Shown: one piece after another, positions 27,274 through 35,593 of the stretch | How positions within the stretch are numbered: the stretch's first letter is position 1 | Layout: every line of letters begins with the position of its first letter | Source: Fructilactobacillus cliffordii | Lineage (GTDB): Bacteria > Bacillota > Bacilli > Lactobacillales > Lactobacillaceae | Direction: 5' to 3' | Length of the DNA: 64,000 bases | NCBI RefSeq assembly: GCF_024029355.1 | Contig: NZ_CP097117.1 | Coordinates: forward strand, 1,364,001-1,428,000 | Made by a program: the position numbers and the translations under genes | Notes under the pieces: model-generated | Database searches by the model: none | Seen by the model: only the letters and a program-made list of their open reading frames with translations | Told to the model about the DNA's origin: nothing

Positions 27274-29730
27274 GTGGCACAGTCGATTAACCTGTTTGAC
27301 GACCCAACGGCAGAACAACCAGAAACCGCGCAGCTGACCGGAAAGGTGGCAACCACCTTTTTTGAAGGCAACGACAGTTTTTACAAGGTTTTGCTGGTGC
27401 AGGTGGAAGAGCATAACTTTGAGTGGAGCGAATCAGAAATTGTGGTGACCGGGAACTTTGCAGAGATTAACGATGAACTTAGTTACCGCTTTTTTGGTCG
27501 GGTCGTAGACCACCCGAAGTACGGTAAGCAGTTTCAGGCCACGAACTACGAACGGGTGGCGCAGACGTCCAAGGCCGGTTTGATTAAGTATCTCTCGGGA
27601 AGTGATTTTCCGGGGATTGGCCCGAAGACGGCGGAAAAGGTCGTGGATCAACTCGGAACGGATTTAATCCCCAAGATTTTGAAGGATCCGAAGATCTTAA
27701 ATGGTTTGGGATTGAAACCCAAGCAACGGGACGTAATTACGAAAGTCTTACAAAAAAATAATGGGGCTGAGCAGGTCATCGTCGGCTTGAATAGCTATGG
27801 CTTTGGGAGTTCGCTGGCCGCCGCCATCTTTAAAAAGTACCACGGGCAGGCGCTTGAAGTGATTGAAACGGATCCGTACCGGTTGGTGGAAGACATTCAA
27901 AACATTAGTTTTAAACGGGCGGATCAAATTGCAAACAAAGTTGGAATTGACTATAACAATCCCGGTCGGCTTCGGGCCGGACTGCTAACCACGTTGGACC
28001 GCTTATCGATTAGTAGTGGGAATACCTATTCGACGACCAAAGAGGTGATGAACGCCAGCTTCCAGATTTTGGATACCGATCCGAATCAACAGATTGATGA
28101 TGCCAAGCTCGCGGACGCGCTGAAGAAGTTGGTTAAGGACGGCAAGGTCCAGGTCGATCAGGACCGGATTTATCTGAAGACGCTCTTTAAAGACGAGTGG
28201 CAGATTGCCGAAAACGTTCATCGGATTTTACAAGCGGATAGTCAGGCGCCCAAGGATACCGAACGGTTGATTCAAAAGGTGGAAAAGGCAGCCAAGATTC
28301 ACTACGACGATTCGCAGGTGCAGGCGATTCAGGCCGCACTGGCGCAACCATTGTTTATTTTGACCGGGGGACCCGGAACCGGAAAAACGACCATTATCAA
28401 CGGGATTGTGCAGGCCTATGCCGAGGATCATGATTTGTCGTTGAATCCGCGTGATCACAAGGGTGACGATGATTCGTATCCGGTGTTACTGGCCGCACCC
28501 ACCGGACGAGCTGCCAAGAAAATGGGCGATGCCACCGACTTGCCAGCTAGTACGATTCACCGGTTGCTAGGTCTGAATGGTGACGATGAGGAGGAACCCG
28601 GCAACGCCCTGGATGGCGAATTGTTGATTATTGACGAGATGTCGATGGTAGACACGGAGCTGTTTACTAAACTAGTCCAGGCGATTCCGACCGGGATGAA
28701 GGTAATTCTGGTGGGGGATCAGGACCAGCTGCCATCGGTCGGACCAGGTCAGGTCTTTTCGGACTTGATTCGGTCGGAGTTAATTCCGACGATGAAGTTG
28801 AACCAAATTCACCGACAAAGTGAGGACTCCACCATCATTGAGCTGGCGCACCATCTAAAGGACGGGGTGCTGCCCGATGACTTACTAGCGCGAGAACCCG
28901 ATCGGAGTTTCATTCGATGTTCGGTGCAGCAGGTGGTTCCGGTGCTGGAACAAATTATTACGAAGGCGAAGGATAAGGGATTTCAAGCCACGGACATCCA
29001 GGTGTTAGCCCCGATGTATCGCGGGGAAGTGGGGATTGACCACTTGAATCAAGCTGTGCAGGCCATTTTCAATCCCCCCAGCTCAGATCGCAAGCAGGTT
29101 GAAACTGCTCGACATAGTTTTCGGATTGGCGATAAGGTCTTGCAACTGGTGAATGATCCTGAACACAACGTTTTTAACGGGGACATTGGAAAAATCGTGG
29201 GGATTGAGTTGAATCCCGATGGCAAGCAGTATCTGGACAAACTAACGGTCGCCTTTGACCAGACAGAAGTAACTTATACTCGTAAAGATTGGACGCAGCT
29301 GACGCTGGCCTACTGTACTTCGATTCACAAGGCGCAGGGAAGTGAGTTTCCGATGGTGATTCTGCCCGTGGTGGCACCGTATCGGCGCATGCTAGACCGG
29401 AATCTGTTGTATACAGCTGTGACGCGGGCCGCTAGCAAGCTGGTCATGGTCGGCGATGCCTCGGTCTTTGCGGCGGCTTTGGAACGCGAGGCGAGTCGGC
29501 GAAAGACTGGCTTGCCGGATCGATTACGATCGGCATTTGGTGAAACCGAAGAAGCGGAGGAGACGACTAGTCCTGCTACACAAACTACTTCAGATTCCAC
29601 CGCAACCGCAGAGCAAGACCCAGAAACAACCATTTTAACGGTCCAAGCGATTGAACGCCAGGCTATCGATCCCATGATTGGGATGCAGGGAGTGACTCCA
29701 CAGGATTTTCTGGGTGCTAAACTCGAGTAA
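27274..29730 (+). CDS. recD2: RecD2-type SF1 DNA helicase
   Basis: 818-aa 5'-3' helicase of the RecBC-independent RecD2 group, involved in DNA repair and replication-fork handling. The N-terminal region (about 1-200) has the OB-like and helix-hairpin-helix segment FPGIGPKTAEKVV. Walker A GGPGTGKTT starts at residue 365, Walker B LLIIDEMSMVD follows, then GDQDQLPSVGPG and the C-terminal SIHKAQGSEF (motif V/VI). The last 70 residues are a variable Thr/Glu-rich tail. GTG start with GAGTAGAGG. Confidence 0.94.
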   Translation: MAQSINLFDDPTAEQPETAQLTGKVATTFFEGNDSFYKVLLVQVEEHNFEWSESEIVVTGNFAEINDELSYRFFGRVVDHPKYGKQFQATNYERVAQTSKAGLIKYLSGSDFPGIGPKTAEKVVDQLGTDLIPKILKDPKILNGLGLKPKQRDVITKVLQKNNGAEQVIVGLNSYGFGSSLAAAIFKKYHGQALEVIETDPYRLVEDIQNISFKRADQIANKVGIDYNNPGRLRAGLLTTLDRLSISSGNTYSTTKEVMNASFQILDTDPNQQIDDAKLADALKKLVKDGKVQVDQDRIYLKTLFKDEWQIAENVHRILQADSQAPKDTERLIQKVEKAAKIHYDDSQVQAIQAALAQPLFILTGGPGTGKTTIINGIVQAYAEDHDLSLNPRDHKGDDDSYPVLLAAPTGRAAKKMGDATDLPASTIHRLLGLNGDDEEEPGNALDGELLIIDEMSMVDTELFTKLVQAIPTGMKVILVGDQDQLPSVGPGQVFSDLIRSELIPTMKLNQIHRQSEDSTIIELAHHLKDGVLPDDLLAREPDRSFIRCSVQQVVPVLEQIITKAKDKGFQATDIQVLAPMYRGEVGIDHLNQAVQAIFNPPSSDRKQVETARHSFRIGDKVLQLVNDPEHNVFNGDIGKIVGIELNPDGKQYLDKLTVAFDQTEVTYTRKDWTQLTLAYCTSIHKAQGSEFPMVILPVVAPYRRMLDRNLLYTAVTRAASKLVMVGDASVFAAALEREASRRKTGLPDRLRSAFGETEEAEETTSPATQTTSDSTATAEQDPETTILTVQAIERQAIDPMIGMQGVTPQDFLGAKLE

Positions 29731-29785
29731 GTTGATTATAATTAAAGGTGAAGTTTATTTCTCAATTTGGAAAGGAACCAGCATT

Positions 29786-30754
29786 GTGACTACAAAACCA
29801 CAGCCAGTTATTTTTGCCTTAAATTCCAATCGTCCGCTTTCTGAAAAAATTGCGCAAGTGAGTGGAATGCCGATGGGAAAGGCGACCATCAACCACTTTA
29901 GTGATGGCGAAATCAAGATTTCCATCGATGAAAGTGTCCGGGGGAAGGATGTCTTCATCATTCAATCGTTGTCAAACCCCGTGAATATGAATTTCATGGA
30001 ACTGATGATTATGATTGATGCAGTGCGCCGGACGAGTGCCCACACGATTAACGTGGTGATCCCGTATTACGGTTACTCACGTTCGGATCGCAAGGCACGG
30101 TCGCGTGAGCCCATTACTGCTAAGTTGTTAGCGTCAATCTTGCAGGACAGTGGGATTAACCGCGTGATTACGCTTGATTTACACGCTGCCCAGATTCAAG
30201 GCTTCTTTGACATTCCCGTGGATCACTTGCAACCAAGTCGGTTGATTAGCAATTATCTTCACGAACAATATTTAGATGAAAATGCCGTGGTGGTCGCTCC
30301 TGATCATAATGGGGTGGGTCGAGCTCGAATCATTGCTGACTTACTGGACCTGCCGATTGCGATTGTTGATAACCGGGAACCGGATTCATCAAACCACATC
30401 CCGGATTCTGTAATTGGTTCCGTTGCTGGAAAAAATGCAATTGTGATTGATGACCTGATTGTGACCGGTCGGAAGATGAAGGTTTCGGCCGCTGCTTTGA
30501 AGACGGCGGGCGCGGAAGATGTGATTGCGGTAGCCACGCATCCCGTGTTTGCGAACCGAAAACCAGTTGATTTGAATGACCCCAACATTTCTCAAGTGAT
30601 TGTGACAGATTCGATTGTGATTTCTGATCCGGATCAATTACCAAAATTAACCGTGATCTCGGTTGGGGAATTACTGGGGAATGCGTTAAAATTGATTCAA
30701 GAACACAAATCCACTCATCGCTTATTTAGAGGAGGAACTACGGATGGTATATAA
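29786..30754 (+). CDS. PRPP synthetase paralogue with altered catalytic loops
   Basis: 322-aa ribose-phosphate pyrophosphokinase family protein. Fold motifs are well kept: NHFSDGEIKI, SRSDRKARSREPITAKL and THPVF. However the catalytic flexible loop IIDKRRPRP of active enzymes reads IVDNREPDS (N196 and E198 where the catalytic Lys and Arg sit), and the PRPP loop DDIIDTAGT reads DDLIVTGRK (222-230). It may be inactive or regulatory, like mammalian PRPP-synthetase-associated proteins, or have a changed substrate. GTG start with AAAGGA; the frame continues upstream into recD2. Gene symbol is withheld because it is probably not the main prs. Confidence 0.82.
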   Translation: MTTKPQPVIFALNSNRPLSEKIAQVSGMPMGKATINHFSDGEIKISIDESVRGKDVFIIQSLSNPVNMNFMELMIMIDAVRRTSAHTINVVIPYYGYSRSDRKARSREPITAKLLASILQDSGINRVITLDLHAAQIQGFFDIPVDHLQPSRLISNYLHEQYLDENAVVVAPDHNGVGRARIIADLLDLPIAIVDNREPDSSNHIPDSVIGSVAGKNAIVIDDLIVTGRKMKVSAAALKTAGAEDVIAVATHPVFANRKPVDLNDPNISQVIVTDSIVISDPDQLPKLTVISVGELLGNALKLIQEHKSTHRLFRGGTTDGI

Positions 30755-31736
30755 AGCAAACGAACAACGTTATGACAATATGAAGGTGCGTCGGGCCGGG
30801 AACTCTGGTCTGCAATTGCCTGCTTTATCGTTTGGAACGTGGCACAGTTTTGGTGATGATGCGAACTTCCAGGACAGTGAAAAGATTATGCTGGCAGCTT
30901 TTGACCGTGGGATTTTCAGCTTTGACCTTGCCAACAACTATGGTCCGGGTTCTGGTGCTGCTGAAAGAATGTTTGGCCAGGTATACCGGCGGGATTTAAA
31001 GCCGTACCGGGATGAATTAATCATTACGACCAAGGCTGGATTCCACATGTGGCCGGGGGTTTATGGAAACTTCTCGTCGAAAAAGACGTTGGTGGCTGCT
31101 CTAGACCGCAGTTTGCAACGGATGGGCTTGGATTATGTGGATATTTATTACAGCCACCGGTTTGATCCAAATACTCGTTTAGAAGAAACCGCGGAAGCCT
31201 TAGACGGGTTAGTTAAAGCTGGAAAAGCCCTTTACATCGGGATTTCAAATTACGATGGTCCGCAAACCGCTAAGATGATTGAACTGTTCAAGGAATTGCA
31301 TACGCCGTTTGTGGTCAACCAAAGTTCTTACAACATGTTGAACCGTGATCCAGAAAACGACGGCACGTTGCAAACGTTGGCTGATAACCACGATGGGTTA
31401 GTGGCTTATGGTCCATTGGCCGAAGGATTACTGACTGACAAGTATCTGAACGGAATTCCGGACGACATTCATCTGCACTTCACGAACAGCTTTATCCTAG
31501 ATAAAGGGGAAGATGCAGCTGTGAAGAAGTTGAACCAGTTGAATAACTTAGCCCAGAACCGGAACCAAACCTTAGCTCAAATGGCGACGGCTTGGTTACT
31601 ACATGATCCAACGGTTACGAGTGTGGTTACGGGTGCTTCCAAAGTAGAACATTTGGAAGATAACCTGAAGGCTTTGGATAACTTGGACTTTACGGCTGAT
31701 GAATTAGCTGAAATTGACCGGATTGTTAAAGACTAA
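30744..31736 (+). CDS. Aldo/keto reductase (YghZ/GpR type)
   Basis: 330-aa NADPH-dependent TIM-barrel oxidoreductase, close to the L-glyceraldehyde-3-phosphate reductase or YghZ group by its FSFDLANNYGPG..GAAE start. The catalytic Asp/Tyr are in DLANNYG, the Lys in TTKAG, and the His in YYSHRFD; ASKVEHLEDNLKAL forms the cofactor end. Probable role: detoxifying reactive aldehydes. It overlaps the PRPP-synthetase paralogue by 11 bases and has GAGGAGG inside that gene. Confidence 0.9.
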   Translation: MVYKANEQRYDNMKVRRAGNSGLQLPALSFGTWHSFGDDANFQDSEKIMLAAFDRGIFSFDLANNYGPGSGAAERMFGQVYRRDLKPYRDELIITTKAGFHMWPGVYGNFSSKKTLVAALDRSLQRMGLDYVDIYYSHRFDPNTRLEETAEALDGLVKAGKALYIGISNYDGPQTAKMIELFKELHTPFVVNQSSYNMLNRDPENDGTLQTLADNHDGLVAYGPLAEGLLTDKYLNGIPDDIHLHFTNSFILDKGEDAAVKKLNQLNNLAQNRNQTLAQMATAWLLHDPTVTSVVTGASKVEHLEDNLKALDNLDFTADELAEIDRIVKD

Positions 31737-31750
31737 TTGCTTTTAATATG

Positions 31751-31790
31751 ACGCCTGTCATCGAGCGCTTGCTTGGTGGGGCGTTTTTTA
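31751..31790 (+). terminator. Candidate terminator after aldo/keto reductase
   Basis: ACGCC (31751-31755) pairs with GGCGT (31780-31784), followed by a run of T; the inner stem is imperfect. Confidence 0.5.
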
Positions 31791-31800
31791 TTTTGGCAAT

Positions 31801-31845
31801 AAAAAAGAGGAGCCCTAATTCCAAGAAATTGTGAATTAAAGCTCC
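31801..31845 (-). terminator. Intrinsic terminator of the 81-aa membrane protein gene
   Basis: GGAGC (31809-31813) with GCTCC (31841-31845) and AATTC (31817-31821) with GAATT (31833-31837). On the minus strand the hairpin is followed by T residues (A run at 31801-31806 on the plus strand). Confidence 0.7.
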
Positions 31846-31854
31846 ACTAGTTGT

Positions 31855-32100
31855 TTACTTTTCGTTGCTGGTTGCCTTTTTTTGCTTCGTAAATGCCTGA
31901 TACTGGATGTCTAATAAGACCGCTTCGCCTCCGATGAGCAGTAAGAGCCCCATCCAAAGACTGGTATAGGTGGTAAACATCATGTAAACGGAATAGATCA
32001 AGTAGAGGACGGGTAAAATGAACCCGAGTACCGGAAACTTAACTTGTCGAGATAAGAAAATTTGGATCAAGATGATGTCGATGATAATTAAAATCCACAT
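31855..32100 (-). CDS. Hypothetical small membrane protein
   Basis: 81-aa protein with three hydrophobic segments (residues 1-15, 22-43 and 47-65) and a short basic C-terminal tail. No family recognised. A strong AAAGGAG precedes the ATG, and it has its own terminator and a -10-like TATAAT upstream, so it is monocistronic. It lies between the AKR gene (convergent) and rnjA (same strand, upstream). Confidence 0.7.
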   Translation of the reverse strand: MWILIIIDIILIQIFLSRQVKFPVLGFILPVLYLIYSVYMMFTTYTSLWMGLLLLIGGEAVLLDIQYQAFTKQKKATSNEK

Positions 32101-32129
32101 GAAAATTCTCCTTTATTAGTGTAAATTTA

Positions 32130-32135
32130 ATTATA
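32130..32135 (-). promoter_or_regulatory. -10 element for the 81-aa membrane protein gene
   Basis: TATAAT on the minus strand, 30 bases before the start codon. A 9-base inverted pair (AACTAATTT near 32139-32147 and its complement near 32179-32187) lies just upstream in a very AT-rich stretch; the -35 is unclear. Confidence 0.45.
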
Positions 32136-32194
32136 ACATAACTAATTTGATATCTAACTATACTCAGATAATATGGATAAATTAGTTTAATCCA

Positions 32195-32236
32195 AAAACA
32201 CCCACAGAACAGAGATAATCGTTCGGTGGGTGTTTT
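32195..32236 (-). terminator. Intrinsic terminator after rnjA
   Basis: An 11-bp perfect stem (32195-32205 with 32226-32236) with inner GAAC/GTTC pairing; T run on the minus strand. It ends the rpoY-rnjA operon. Confidence 0.85.
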
Positions 32237-32254
32237 ATTTTGTTCGACTAAGTT

Positions 32255-33946
32255 TTATTTTTGATTCGTGTTATTCATGATTAACATTGGTAAGACCAAC
32301 GGCCGGCGTTCCGTCTTTTCGTAAAGGAAGTTCGACAGTTCGTTAATCACGGCCTTTTTAATCGTTTTTTCACTAGCGTTTTTGTTGTTCATGGCGCGAC
32401 GAATGGTTCGAAAGACGAGTTTCCGCCCTTGATCTAACAGTTCACCGGATTCACGCATGTACACAAAACCACGTGAGAGTAGGTCGGGACCAGATTGAAT
32501 TTCGCGGTCCTTGAGGTTGATGGTGGCCACTACCACCACGAGACCTTCCTCTGAGAGGAGTTGGCGATCCTTGATGACCTTTTCGTTAACGGTATCAACG
32601 CCATTTCCATCGATGTACACGTCTCCGGCCGCAAAGTTCCCAGCCATTCGCGCACTATCTTTGGTAAGAGCTAACACATCACCATTTCTGAGAATGAAAC
32701 AGTGGTCCTTCGGAATCCCACACTGTTCGGCGAGACCCATATGGATTTTTTGCATCCGGTATTCCCCGTGAATCGGGACGAAGAACTTCGGTTTCATCAG
32801 CCGAATCATCAGTTTCTCTTCTTCTTGACCACCGTGTCCAGAGGTATGGATGTGGTTTTCGTAACCTTTAATTACCGTAGCGCCGGCTTCTTCTAATTCG
32901 TTGATAACCCGGTTCACGCTTAAGACGTTTCCCGGAATAGGGTTACTGGAAAGGACTACCGTATCGCCCGGTTCAATCGAAATTTGGCGGTGGGTTCCGT
33001 TGGCAATTCGCGAGAGAGCTGCCATTTGTTCTCCTTGGGATCCAGTACAAAGAATCATAACTTTGTTGGCCGGTAAGGACTTCAGTTGGTTGGCATCCAC
33101 GAACGCTTTGTCAGGGACCTTAATGTAACCCAGTTCGCGGCCGTTCACCACGGCTGCTTCCATACTCCGTCCAAAGACGGCAATTTTGCGACCGTTTTTG
33201 TAGGCGGCATCGATGGCGGTCATGACCCGCGAAAGGTTCGAGGCAAAGGTAGCGAAGATAATTCGACCGTCGACGCGTTTAAAAATTTTACGGACTGAAT
33301 CACTTACGTAGCGTTCGGACTTGGTCCAGACGGGCTTTTCGGCATTAGTACTGTCGGCCATCAGGCACAGTACTCCTTCTTCACCGAGTTTAGCCATTGC
33401 TTGTAAATCTGGTGGAGTGTTCGTCACTGGGGTCAAATCAAACTTGTAGTCCCCAGTCTCAACAATCACACCGTCAGGAGTGTGCACAGCCACCCCTAGA
33501 GCGTCCGGGATGGAGTGAGTCGTACGGAAGAACGAAACACTGGTTTTCTTAAACTTTAAGACCGTGTTTTCGTCGATAGCATGCAATTCGGTTTGCTTGA
33601 GCATGCCATGTTCCTCAAGTTTTCCCTTGATAAGGGCGAGGGCGAGCGGACCAGCGTACACTGGAACGTTGATGGCTTTCAAAATAAAAGGAATCCCACC
33701 GATGTGGTCTTCGTGACCGTGGGTAATCACCAAGGCTTTAATTTTATTCTGATTTTCCACTAGATATTGATAATCAGGAATGACGTAATCAATCCCGAGT
33801 TGAGTGCTCTCTGGGAACTTAATCCCAGCATCAATTAAGATAATTTCATCTTGAAATTGGACTCCGTAGGTATTCTTTCCAATTTCGCCTAGACCACCAA
33901 CGCCATAAATCGCCGTTTCGTTGTTTTTGACGTTTAGTTTATTCAT
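32255..33946 (-). CDS. rnjA: Ribonuclease J1
   Basis: 563-aa metallo-beta-lactamase/beta-CASP nuclease with 5'-3' exo- and endonuclease activity, central to mRNA decay and rRNA maturation. The catalytic motif THGHEDHIG is intact (H76, H78, D80, H81), as are HSIPDA, the VETGDYKFD metal ligand, and the beta-CASP HTSGHGG and PIHGEYRM motifs. The start overlaps the rpoY stop by one base, the classic Firmicute rpoY-rnjA pair. Confidence 0.97.
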   Translation of the reverse strand: MNKLNVKNNETAIYGVGGLGEIGKNTYGVQFQDEIILIDAGIKFPESTQLGIDYVIPDYQYLVENQNKIKALVITHGHEDHIGGIPFILKAINVPVYAGPLALALIKGKLEEHGMLKQTELHAIDENTVLKFKKTSVSFFRTTHSIPDALGVAVHTPDGVIVETGDYKFDLTPVTNTPPDLQAMAKLGEEGVLCLMADSTNAEKPVWTKSERYVSDSVRKIFKRVDGRIIFATFASNLSRVMTAIDAAYKNGRKIAVFGRSMEAAVVNGRELGYIKVPDKAFVDANQLKSLPANKVMILCTGSQGEQMAALSRIANGTHRQISIEPGDTVVLSSNPIPGNVLSVNRVINELEEAGATVIKGYENHIHTSGHGGQEEEKLMIRLMKPKFFVPIHGEYRMQKIHMGLAEQCGIPKDHCFILRNGDVLALTKDSARMAGNFAAGDVYIDGNGVDTVNEKVIKDRQLLSEEGLVVVVATINLKDREIQSGPDLLSRGFVYMRESGELLDQGRKLVFRTIRRAMNNKNASEKTIKKAVINELSNFLYEKTERRPLVLPMLIMNNTNQK

Positions 33947-34164
33947 TATTTATTAAACTCCGTAATTTTAAAATCTGGTTCTTGTTGTTCGAATTCGAGC
34001 TTTTTACCCGCTAACGGTTGGATGAATTCCACCACGTAGTCGGTGTTTTCAGCAATCAAATCACGAACTTCTGCTTGAGTTGGGGCGTCTAAGTAGAGCG
34101 ACTTTGTTGCTTCCCGTTTGGGATTTTCCTGTGGGTTTGGTTGGTATAATACTTTGTAAATCAC
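33946..34164 (-). CDS. rpoY: RNA polymerase epsilon subunit RpoY
   Basis: 72-aa DUF1447 protein, the small epsilon subunit that binds core RNA polymerase in Firmicutes. Typical features: IYKVLYQ start, EATKSLYLDAPT, and the YVVEFIQPLAGKKLEFE stretch. AAAGGAG is 8 bases before a GTG at 34164, which gives the usual family start MIYKV; the ATG at 34170 is only 2 bases from that site. Coupled to rnjA. Confidence 0.92.
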   Translation of the reverse strand: MIYKVLYQPNPQENPKREATKSLYLDAPTQAEVRDLIAENTDYVVEFIQPLAGKKLEFEQQEPDFKITEFNK

Positions 34165-34324
34165 AATCATTACTCCTTTAATTCAGTTACTTAGTTTTTT
34201 GTGTCGAACTGTTCGTTGGTAGACCAACTCCTGCTTAAATTCTATCATAGATTATGATGCAAGTATATACGGAGCGTTTTCTGTTAGAATGAGAATGGTA
34301 ATGATAGACAAATGGAGAAATAAA

Positions 34325-34798
34325 ATGAAGACGGGAATTGAACTAGTCCTGGGGCTTTTGATTGCTCTGGTGATTTATAATGTATTGCATCACTTCTTGG
34401 TCACGCTGCCGAATAAACGCCATCAACGCCAGGTGCGGGCGTTAGTGGATCAAGAGGTTAATAAAACCTTGACCACTTTGCAGAATCCGACTGGTCAGTT
34501 AGTGGTAGGAGAGTTAGTGCGCGCCAAGGTTTTAGATGAAGTATGGGGCCGGGGCATCATGGTCTTTGAGTATCGTTGTGCTCTGCAGCAATACCCTGGT
34601 GAAGTGAAAACCACGCAATTGTTAGCAGATGCTTTGGAACGGCAAGCTCGGGCAGATGGCTACGTAACGCCGGGTGGGCGGTCCCGGTTATTGGTGACCG
34701 ATTGTTGGATTAACCAAGATCAGCTCTCTTTTGACGTGGCCGATCTTGCCAACCGAGCCACTCAGGAATACGTGACTGATTTACATCGATTAGATTAA
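34325..34798 (+). CDS. Hypothetical membrane-anchored protein
   Basis: 157-aa protein, not recognised. One N-terminal helix (about residues 5-27, IELVLGLLIALVIYNVLHHF), a short basic stretch, then a soluble domain of about 125 residues. The positive-inside rule suggests either orientation is possible, so the side of the soluble domain is not settled. GGAG lies 9 bases before the ATG at 34325. It has its own terminator and stands alone, divergent from rpoY-rnjA and convergent with def. Confidence 0.7.
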   Translation: MKTGIELVLGLLIALVIYNVLHHFLVTLPNKRHQRQVRALVDQEVNKTLTTLQNPTGQLVVGELVRAKVLDEVWGRGIMVFEYRCALQQYPGEVKTTQLLADALERQARADGYVTPGGRSRLLVTDCWINQDQLSFDVADLANRATQEYVTDLHRLD

Positions 34799-34799
34799 T

Positions 34800-34836
34800 A
34801 AAAACGTTTCTCTTCAACACGAAGGGAAACGTTTTT
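34800..34836. terminator. Bidirectional terminator between 34325 gene and def
   Basis: An 11-bp AAAAACGTTTC/GAAACGTTTTT stem with an inner CTTC/GAAG, A/T-rich on both ends; serves the two convergent genes. Confidence 0.85.
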
Positions 34837-34856
34837 ATTTTATGCAGTTGTTTCGA

Positions 34857-35417
34857 CTATTCAATAAAGATTTCGTTATCCTCTTTTGCGAACGGATCTT
34901 GTTTGTTGATGTGATCGTAAAAAAGGGTACCGTGCAGATGGTCAATCTCATGTTGGGCAATAATGGCCGGATAGTGTTTTAGCCGGACGCGGTGTTTTTC
35001 ACCATCTAGGTCTTGATATTCAACGGTAATTCGGTCAGAACGCGGTACGTAACCTGGAATGTCTTTATCGACCGAAAGACAGCCTTCACCCACGGTAAGG
35101 GCAGCCTGTTGGACGGAATTTGAGACAATCACCGGATTCACTATGATGGCTTTGAACGGGGATTCCTGACCTTCTTCTTCCGGTGGAGTTAGGATCGCTG
35201 CCATTAGCTTGGAAACACCCACTTGGGGCGCAGCCAAACCGACTCCAGCTCGCAGGTGGTATTTTTTACATTGTTCTTCATCCTGGCTAATTTCTAGGTA
35301 TTGCATCATTTTTTCACCCAGCTGGCGATCCTCGTCACTAAGGGGAAACTGGACCGGTTTCGCTTGCTTGCGCAAGACGGGGTTACCATCCCGGGTAATA
35401 TCTTTCATTAAATACAA
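34857..35417 (-). CDS. def: Peptide deformylase
   Basis: 186-aa metalloenzyme that removes the formyl group from new proteins. All three motifs are present: [14 protein letters not shown] (metal Cys) and HEIDH (metal His pair and catalytic Glu). The insertion of about 10 residues between motifs matches the type 2 deformylases of Gram-positives. The start chosen is TTG at 35417 ([11 protein letters not shown]), which has GGAGG 8 bases upstream; the ATG at 35432 overlaps that ribosome binding site. Confidence 0.95.
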   Translation of the reverse strand: MYLMKDITRDGNPVLRKQAKPVQFPLSDEDRQLGEKMMQYLEISQDEEQCKKYHLRAGVGLAAPQVGVSKLMAAILTPPEEEGQESPFKAIIVNPVIVSNSVQQAALTVGEGCLSVDKDIPGYVPRSDRITVEYQDLDGEKHRVRLKHYPAIIAQHEIDHLHGTLFYDHINKQDPFAKEDNEIFIE

Positions 35418-35454
35418 GGTAAAAGCCTCCATTCGTTGTTATAATCCGTACTTC

Positions 35455-35483
35455 ATTATAGGCTAGCGGCTGCACGCTTGCAA
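35455..35483 (-). promoter_or_regulatory. Promoter of def
   Basis: On the minus strand TTGCAA (35483-35478) and TATAAT (35460-35455) are exactly 17 bases apart, 38 bases before the TTG start. Confidence 0.8.
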
Positions 35484-35533
35484 AACAAATCTTTGCAACG
35501 ATTTACGAAAAACTTTGCAAAATCTTAACTTAA

Positions 35534-35552
35534 TGTTAGTTTATTACTAACA
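35534..35552. promoter_or_regulatory. Palindromic operator-like site before the LDH-like gene
   Basis: TGTTAGT, five-base spacer, ACTAACA: a perfect 7+5+7 inverted repeat in the 176-base gap between def and the LDH-like gene. It sits between a possible -35 (TTAACT, 35525-35530) and -10 (TAACAA, 35548-35553). Three TTTGCAA-type repeats (35478, 35493 and 35515) lie just upstream. Binding protein unknown; no regulator gene is adjacent. Confidence 0.5.
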
Positions 35553-35593
35553 AAAAAACGAAACGATAAACCAATCTTTAGGAGATGAGAAGG

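Noticed and set aside
35478..35520. TTTGCAA repeats considered as a CRISPR or DnaA-box cluster
   Set aside because: Units are only 6-7 bases with uneven spacing (15 and 22), too short for CRISPR and unlike the DnaA box TTATCCACA.
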